Origin: an uncultured Olsenella sp.
GTDB lineage: Bacteria > Actinomycetota > Coriobacteriia > Coriobacteriales > Atopobiaceae
Length of the DNA: 6,636 nucleotides
NCBI GenBank assembly: GCA_947253595.1
Contig: CAMXZR010000083.1
Span: forward strand, 1 to 6,636
Direction of reading: 5' to 3'
A program made the translations under genes and the position numbers. Every line of letters starts with the position of its first letter. Positions within the stretch are counted from its first letter, which is position 1. Of this stretch, positions 1 through 3,706 are shown in pieces. The notes beneath the pieces were generated by a model that was not told the origin of the DNA, made no database searches, and saw only the letters and a list, made by a program, of their open reading frames with translations.

Positions 1-30
1 GCGTTGGGGGCCCTGACCCTCCGTGGCGCA

Positions 31-39
31 AAGGGAGGG
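31..39 (+). promoter_or_regulatory. Ribosome binding site of the purine permease
   Basis: The purine run AAGGGAGGG ends 4 nt before the ATG at 44. It fixes that ATG as the start in preference to the in-frame GTG at 23, which would place this Shine-Dalgarno site inside the coding region. The promoter lies outside the window; nothing else in positions 1-30 is recognisable. Confidence 0.8.
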
Positions 40-43
40 TTCT

Positions 44-1426
44 ATGCAAGCTGCAATAAAGAGGCTGTTCCACCTGGAGGAGCGAGGAACCAGCGTCCGC
101 ACGGAGGTGATCGCCGGCCTCACCACCTTCGTCACCGTGGCCTACATCCTGGCTGTCAACCCGTCCGCGCTCGCCCAGTCGGGCATGGACGGCGGTGCGG
201 TATTCACGGCCACCGCCGTGGTCACCTTCATCGGCACCTGCCTCATGGGGCTCATGACCAACTAACCGTTCATCCTGGGACCGAGCCTGGGCCTCAACGC
301 CTACTTCGCCTACACCGTCTGCCTGGGCATGGGTTACAGCTGGCAGGTGGGCCTCGCCGCCTGCTTCGTCGAGGGCCTCATCTTCCTCCTGCTCTCGGTC
401 ACCAAGCTCCGTGACCTCGTCTTCAATGCCATCCCGCAGAGTCTGAAGCTCGCCATCACCGCAGGCATCGGCCTCTTCGTGGCCCTCATCGGCCTCAAGG
501 GCGCGGGCATCATCGTGGGCAACAAAGCCACCCTGGTGGGTCTCTTCAACATCCACGAGAGCCTGGCCGACGGCAGCTTCTCAACCGCCGGCATCTCGGT
601 GGTCCTCGCGCTCGTCGGCGTCATCATCACCGGCATCCTCTCGTCCAAGCATGTCAAGGGCGACATCCTCCTGGGCATCCTCATCACCTGGGTCCTGGGC
701 ATCGTCTGCCAGCTCGCGGGCGTGTACGTGCCCGACCCCGCGGCGGGCTTCAACAGCGTCCTGCCCGACTTCTCGCGCGGGCTCTCGGTGCCCTCGCTCG
801 CTCCGACGTTCATGCGGCTTGACTTCAGCCACATCGCCGACCTCGGCTTTCTGACCGTCGTCATGGCCATCCTCTTCGTCTCGCTCTTCGACACCGTGGG
901 CACCCTGGTGGGCGCCGCGTCCAAGGCCGGCCTCCTCGACGAGGACGGCGGCCTCGCCCACACCAAGGGCGCCCTCGTGGCCGAGTCGCTGACCACCATG
1001 ATCGCTGCCGTCTTCGGCAACTCGCCCGCCTGCGTCTCGGTCGAGTGCGCCGCAGGCATCACCTCGGGCGGCAGGACGGGCCTCACCTCGCTCACGGTCG
1101 CCGTCATGTTCGTCCTCTCGCTCCTCCTCTCGCCCTTCTTCCTGGCGATTCCCATGTTCGCCACCGCGCCCGCCCTGATCATGGTGGGCTTCTCGATGAT
1201 GGGTGCCCTCTTCGGGGTCGACTTCGGCAACGTCTGCGAGGGCCTTCCCGCCTTCGTCTGCGCCATCGCCATGCCCTTCACCTACAGCATCGCCGAGGGC
1301 ATATGCCGGGGCATCATCGTCTACGTGGTGGTAAACCTCGCCGCCGGCGAGGAGCGCCGGCGCACCATCAGCCCCATGATGTACGCGCTGGCCGTGCTGT
1401 TCGTCCTCAAGTATCTGGTCATATAG
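44..1426 (+). pseudogene. NCS2/AzgA-type purine (guanine/hypoxanthine) permease, interrupted by an in-frame TAA
   Basis: Inner-membrane purine:proton symporter family (NCS2, AzgA/PbuG branch). Read through the stop, the frame is 460 codons, normal for the family. Codons 22-40 form TM1 ending in the family signature FVTVAYILAVNP, and codons 52-73 form TM2. Codon 74 is TAA (263-265), followed directly in the same frame by PFILGPSLGLNAYFAYTV, the conserved motif that normally follows TM2. Further family blocks are IPQSLKLAITAGIGLF (from codon 130), FDTVGT (282-287), SKAGLLDEDGG, and a VEC-AAG-GGRTGLTS segment with Glu334. There is no frameshift and no second stop before the proper TAG at 1424-1426. 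A change from TAC or TAT (Tyr) to TAA explains the lesion best. The first in-frame ATG after the stop is at 329 (codon 96), without a Shine-Dalgarno site, and would lack the first membrane segments. It stands 64 nt upstream of guanine deaminase, which supports guanine/hypoxanthine as substrate. Sequencing error, recent inactivation and readthrough cannot be separated here. Confidence 0.88.
263..265 (+). other. Premature ochre codon inside the permease frame
   Basis: TAA at codon 74, in context AAC-TAA-CCG, with clear family sequence on both sides in the same frame. One substitution at the third base would restore Tyr, which I recall as common just before the PxxLxPxxGLNA motif of this family. 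TAA also ends the tetR gene at 3704-3706, so reassignment of the codon is not indicated. Confidence 0.9.
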
Positions 1427-1442
1427 GAGAATCGTGGCAGGT

Positions 1443-1470
1443 AGGCCTGTCGCGTGGCGCGACTGGGCCT
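1443..1470 (+). repeat. Hairpin-forming inverted repeat between permease and guaD
   Basis: A perfect 6-bp inverted repeat, GTCGCG (1449-1454) and CGCGAC (1458-1463), surrounds a 3-nt TGG loop. After a T/T mismatch the stem continues, AGGCC (1443-1447) pairing with GG-CCT (1465-1470) with G1467 bulged, giving about 11 pairs in all. No T-run follows (CTCTAAGG), so it is not a classical intrinsic terminator. It ends 4 nt before the guaD ribosome binding site and could stabilise or process the mRNA, attenuate, or modulate guaD translation. Only the structure is seen; the role is inference. Confidence 0.6.
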
Positions 1471-1474
1471 CTCT

Positions 1475-1485
1475 AAGGAAGGGAG
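1475..1485 (+). promoter_or_regulatory. Ribosome binding site of guaD
   Basis: AAGGAAGGGAG ends 5 nt before the ATG at 1491 and selects that start. The in-frame GTG at 1434 would add 19 residues (MAGRPVAWRDW...) that run through the hairpin and this site, and it has no comparable Shine-Dalgarno sequence. Confidence 0.8.
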
Positions 1486-1490
1486 AACGC

Positions 1491-2774
1491 ATGGAAGGCA
1501 AGTCTTTCGTTCTGAGGGGTGACGTCTGCTTCAACGTCTCCCAGACCGAGTTTTGCACGCTCGAGTCGGGCTACGTGGTCTGCGTCGACGGCGTCTCCGC
1601 CGGCGTCTTCGAGGAGCTGCCCGAGCGCTACGCCGGGCTGCCCCTGCATGACTTCGGTCATGCGCTGGTCGTTCCGGGCCTCAACGACATCCACGTTCAC
1701 GCGCCGCAGTACGGCTTCCGCGGCATAGCGATGGACCTGGAGCTCCTCGACTGGCTCAACACCTACACCTTCCCCGAGGAGAGCAAGTACGTCGACCTCC
1801 CCTACGCGGAGAAGGGCTACTCGATCTTCGCCGACGACCTTCAGAAGTCCTTCACCACGAGGGCGGTCGTCTTCGGCACCATGCACGTGCCGGGCACCGA
1901 GCTCCTGATGGACAAGCTCGAGGAGACGGGCCTCAAGACCTACGTTGGCAAGGTCAACATGGACCGCAACAGCCCCGACTACCTCAGCGACCAAACCGCC
2001 GCGGCATCGCTCGACGCCACCCGCGCCTGGATCGCCGGCGTCGCGGGCAGGTACCAGAACACCCTGCCCATCCTCACCCCGCGCTTCACGCCCACCTGCT
2101 CCGACGAGCTCATGGAGGGCCTCGGCAAGATCAAGGGGGAGACGGGCCTGCCCGTGCAGTCGCACCTCTCCGAGAACCTGTCCGAGATCGACTGGGTCAA
2201 GAGCCTCTGTCCCTGGTCGAGCTGCTACGGCCAGACCTACGAGCACTTCGGCCTCCTGGGCGGGAACTCCAAGACCATCATGGCGCACTGCAACTACTCC
2301 ACCCCCGAGGAGGTCGAGCTGCTGAGGGCGACGGGCACCTACGTGGCGCACTGCCCCCAGTCCAACGCCTTCCTCTCGTCCGGCATTGCCCCCGTCCGCG
2401 ACTACCTGCGCAAGGGCGTCAACGTGGGCCTGGGCACCGACGTCGCGGGTGGCGCGAGCCTCAGCATGTTCCGCGCCGTCGCCGATGCCGTGGGCTGCTC
2501 CAAGCTGCGCTGGCGTTGCGTCGACCAGGAGCTTCCCTCGCTCACCATCCAGGAGGCCTTCTGGATCGCCACGCTGGGCGGTGGGTCGTTCTTCGGCAAG
2601 GTGGGAAGCCTGGACGAGGGATTCGACTTCGACGCGCTCGTGCTGGACGACTCCGGCATCCGCTCGCCGCGCGAGCTCTCCATCGAGCAGCGCCTCGAGC
2701 GCTACTGCTACCTCGCCGGTGAGGGCGGAAGGCTTGCCGCCAAATACGTGGCTGGAAGGCAGATCGAGCTCTAG
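1491..2774 (+). CDS. guaD: Guanine deaminase (amidohydrolase superfamily)
   Basis: Cytosolic zinc enzyme that hydrolyses guanine to xanthine and ammonia, feeding guanine into xanthine salvage or purine catabolism. The product is 427 aa, the usual length. The N-terminal part (about 5-60) forms the small beta-sandwich. PGLNDIHVHAPQYGFRG follows, with metal ligands His68 and His70 and the guanine-deaminase-typical HAPQ and LLDWLNTYTFP segments. Further catalytic residues are His225 and Glu228 in QSHLSEN (ligand and proton shuttle), His266 in MAHCNYS, His287 in VAHCPQSN, and Asp317 in GTDVAGG. The C-terminal GKVGSLDEGFDFDALVLDD block (around 379) closes the beta-sandwich as in other amidohydrolases. 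HAPQ and the LDWLNTYTFP segment separate it from the related chlorohydrolase/SsnA-type and cytosine deaminases. It follows the permease by 64 nt, which fits one transcript; a terminator-like hairpin follows the gene. Polarity from the upstream nonsense codon could lower its expression. Confidence 0.93.
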   Translation: MEGKSFVLRGDVCFNVSQTEFCTLESGYVVCVDGVSAGVFEELPERYAGLPLHDFGHALVVPGLNDIHVHAPQYGFRGIAMDLELLDWLNTYTFPEESKYVDLPYAEKGYSIFADDLQKSFTTRAVVFGTMHVPGTELLMDKLEETGLKTYVGKVNMDRNSPDYLSDQTAAASLDATRAWIAGVAGRYQNTLPILTPRFTPTCSDELMEGLGKIKGETGLPVQSHLSENLSEIDWVKSLCPWSSCYGQTYEHFGLLGGNSKTIMAHCNYSTPEEVELLRATGTYVAHCPQSNAFLSSGIAPVRDYLRKGVNVGLGTDVAGGASLSMFRAVADAVGCSKLRWRCVDQELPSLTIQEAFWIATLGGGSFFGKVGSLDEGFDFDALVLDDSGIRSPRELSIEQRLERYCYLAGEGGRLAAKYVAGRQIEL

Positions 2775-2799
2775 CACGGTGACATAGGGCCGCCACCGC

Positions 2800-2838
2800 G
2801 CGCCCCTCTTGCCTGCGTCTCGTGGGCGAGAGGGGCGC
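2800..2838 (+). terminator. Rho-independent terminator-like hairpin after guaD
   Basis: A perfect 10-bp inverted repeat, GCGCCCCTCT (2800-2809) and AGAGGGGCGC (2829-2838), continues inward with Watson-Crick and G-U pairs to about 18 bp around a 3-nt TCT loop (2818-2820). Only TT and then a mixed CGTCTGCCTT follow, so the U-tract is poor. It begins 25 nt after the guaD TAG and separates the purine genes from the tetR unit. Terminators with weak U-tracts are known in high-GC bacteria, but function is inferred. Confidence 0.72.
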
Positions 2839-2911
2839 TTCGTCTGCCTTGCCGGATGGGAGGCTCCCGCGCGGCAGAGATGTGTCAGAGGCGTGCGCGC
2901 GTCCCTCTCGC

Positions 2912-2928
2912 CTGAGGATACTTCTCAG
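2912..2928. repeat. Imperfect palindrome upstream of tetR
   Basis: CTGAG (2912-2916) and CTCAG (2924-2928) are a perfect 5-bp inverted repeat that extends inward by a G-T wobble and an A-T pair around TAC, giving a 17-bp near-palindrome. It lies about 30 nt upstream of the -10-like box, near the start of an AT-richer island. It could be an operator, but a 5-bp arm can occur by chance. Confidence 0.3.
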
Positions 2929-2951
2929 CTTGTGCAATAATTCTCACGCTG

Positions 2952-2973
2952 TCACGTACTATACAGTGTGTGA
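2952..2973. promoter_or_regulatory. Putative tetR promoter -10 region overlapped by a 22-bp operator-like palindrome
   Basis: The segment has the form TCAC-gt-ACTATACAGT-gt-GTGA: 8 of 11 symmetric positions pair, and the mismatches are grouped, leaving paired arms TCAC/GTGA and ACT/AGT. Size and symmetry suit a TetR-family dimer. The centre contains overlapping -10-like hexamers, TACTAT (2957-2962) and TATACA (2960-2965), about 40 nt before the tetR start. I see no good -35 at 16-18 nt; TTGTGC at 2930-2935 is too far from either hexamer. A site covering the -10 would fit autorepression, which is inference. Few other AT-rich hexamers occur in this 230-nt gap. Confidence 0.45.
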
Positions 2974-2988
2974 AGCATCGGCAGGCAG

Positions 2989-2996
2989 GGAAGGAG
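2989..2996 (+). promoter_or_regulatory. Ribosome binding site of the TetR-family regulator
   Basis: GGAAGGAG ends 8 nt before the ATG at 3005. It decides that start over in-frame upstream alternatives reaching back to a GTG at 2822, which would make the protein read through the terminator hairpin flank and promoter island. Confidence 0.8.
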
Positions 2997-3004
2997 CTGC
3001 GGGC

Positions 3005-3706
3005 ATGCGACAGGCCCTTCGCCAGAAGAGCGCCGCCACGGCGGCAAGTGCCGACCGACGCGTCGTGCGCACGAGGCGCGCCCTGCGAGACGCCCTCGCG
3101 GAAGAGATCAGGGTGACGGGCGACCTCTCGCAGGTCACGGTCACCGCCGTCTCGGACCGCGCGGGCGTGACGAGGCGCACCTTCTACTCCCACTACCGGG
3201 ACATCCCAGACCTCGTATCCTCGCTCGAGGAACAGACCATAGGCGAGCTCAGGAGTCACGTCGCCCGGCTCTCGGCCGTGAACCTGGACGAGCTCCAGAG
3301 AGTCATAGCCCTCCTCGAGCCCACGCCCGGCTCCATGGAGCTCCTCGAGTACTTCAGGGCGCGTCCCTACCTCAGCCCGCTTCTGGGCGAGGGGGGAGAC
3401 CCCGCCTTCGCCGAGCGCATCAAGCTCATGGTGCGCGAGGTGGTGCAGGACCGCGCGCTCGACGGGCTGGACCTGCGTGCCATCCCCTTCTTCGACTACT
3501 ACCTCACCTTTGTCATCTCGGCGGAGGTCGGCGTCCTCGCGCGCTGGCTCTCGTCGGGGATGCGCGAGGACGTGGGCGACATGGCGCGCGTCATGACCGC
3601 CCTCCTGTTCGTCAGGCCCGGAGACCTCTATGGCAAGACGCTCCAGTTCGATGTCGACGCCCTGGGCCTCTCCCTTCTTGGAATTAAGGAGTCAAGCGAT
3701 GACTAA
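3005..3706 (+). CDS. TetR/AcrR-family transcriptional regulator
   Basis: A 233-aa DNA-binding regulator. The N-terminal domain starts after a short basic, Ala-rich tail. RTRRALRDALAEEIR (22-36) is helix 1, and the helix-turn-helix covers about residues 44-66: TVTAVSDRAGVTRRTFYSHY, with the TetR hallmark FYSHYRD at 60-66. The C-terminal 150 residues are helical, with a hydrophobic stretch (FFDYYLTFVISAEVGVLARWL) resembling the dimer/ligand domain of DhaS-like TetR proteins; the ligand cannot be told. The helix-turn-helix is followed by DIPDLVSSLEEQTIGEL, as in that subgroup. Its stop overlaps the next gene start by 8 nt, so the two are almost certainly cotranscribed and translationally coupled, and the activase is a likely target. 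A palindrome over the putative promoter suggests autoregulation. Family assignment is secure; target and ligand are inference. Confidence 0.88.
   Translation: MRQALRQKSAATAASADRRVVRTRRALRDALAEEIRVTGDLSQVTVTAVSDRAGVTRRTFYSHYRDIPDLVSSLEEQTIGELRSHVARLSAVNLDELQRVIALLEPTPGSMELLEYFRARPYLSPLLGEGGDPAFAERIKLMVREVVQDRALDGLDLRAIPFFDYYLTFVISAEVGVLARWLSSGMREDVGDMARVMTALLFVRPGDLYGKTLQFDVDALGLSLLGIKESSDD
3686..3691 (+). promoter_or_regulatory. Ribosome binding site of the activase gene, inside the tetR end
   Basis: AAGGAG lies within the last codons of tetR, 7 nt before the ATG at 3699. The ATG precedes the tetR TAA (3704-3706), so ribosomes finishing tetR can reinitiate directly. Confidence 0.8.

Noticed and set aside
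1..43. Purine riboswitch or attenuator ahead of the permease
   Set aside because: Only 43 nt are present; the GGGCCC palindrome at 7-12 is too short and no aptamer core can be recognised.
263..265. Reassignment of TAA to an amino acid
   Set aside because: tetR ends with TAA exactly where the next gene begins, and no other in-frame TAA occurs in the recognised genes, so general recoding is unlikely.
329..1426. A shorter permease starting at ATG 329 by reinitiation
   Set aside because: There is no Shine-Dalgarno site before 329 and the product would lack the first membrane segments and the PxxLxPxxGLNA motif; better seen as the 3' part of a nonsense-disrupted gene.
334..1558. Long minus-strand open frames over the permease (334-1281 and 581-1558)
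   Set aside because: Low-complexity Arg/Glu/Asp/Met-rich translations arising from codon bias of the + strand gene.
1473..2777. 434-codon open frame on the minus strand opposite guaD
   Set aside because: Same shadow effect; no motif is recognisable and the + strand frame is an unambiguous guanine deaminase.
2922..2946. Direct repeat TTCTCA at 2922 and 2941 as a regulator binding array
   Set aside because: Six identical bases in an AT-richer stretch, with only partial similarity beyond them, is too weak to claim.
2930..2965. Complete sigma70 promoter using TTGTGC (2930-2935) as -35
   Set aside because: The spacer to TACTAT is 21 nt and to TATACA 24 nt, both too long; only the -10-like box is kept, at low confidence.
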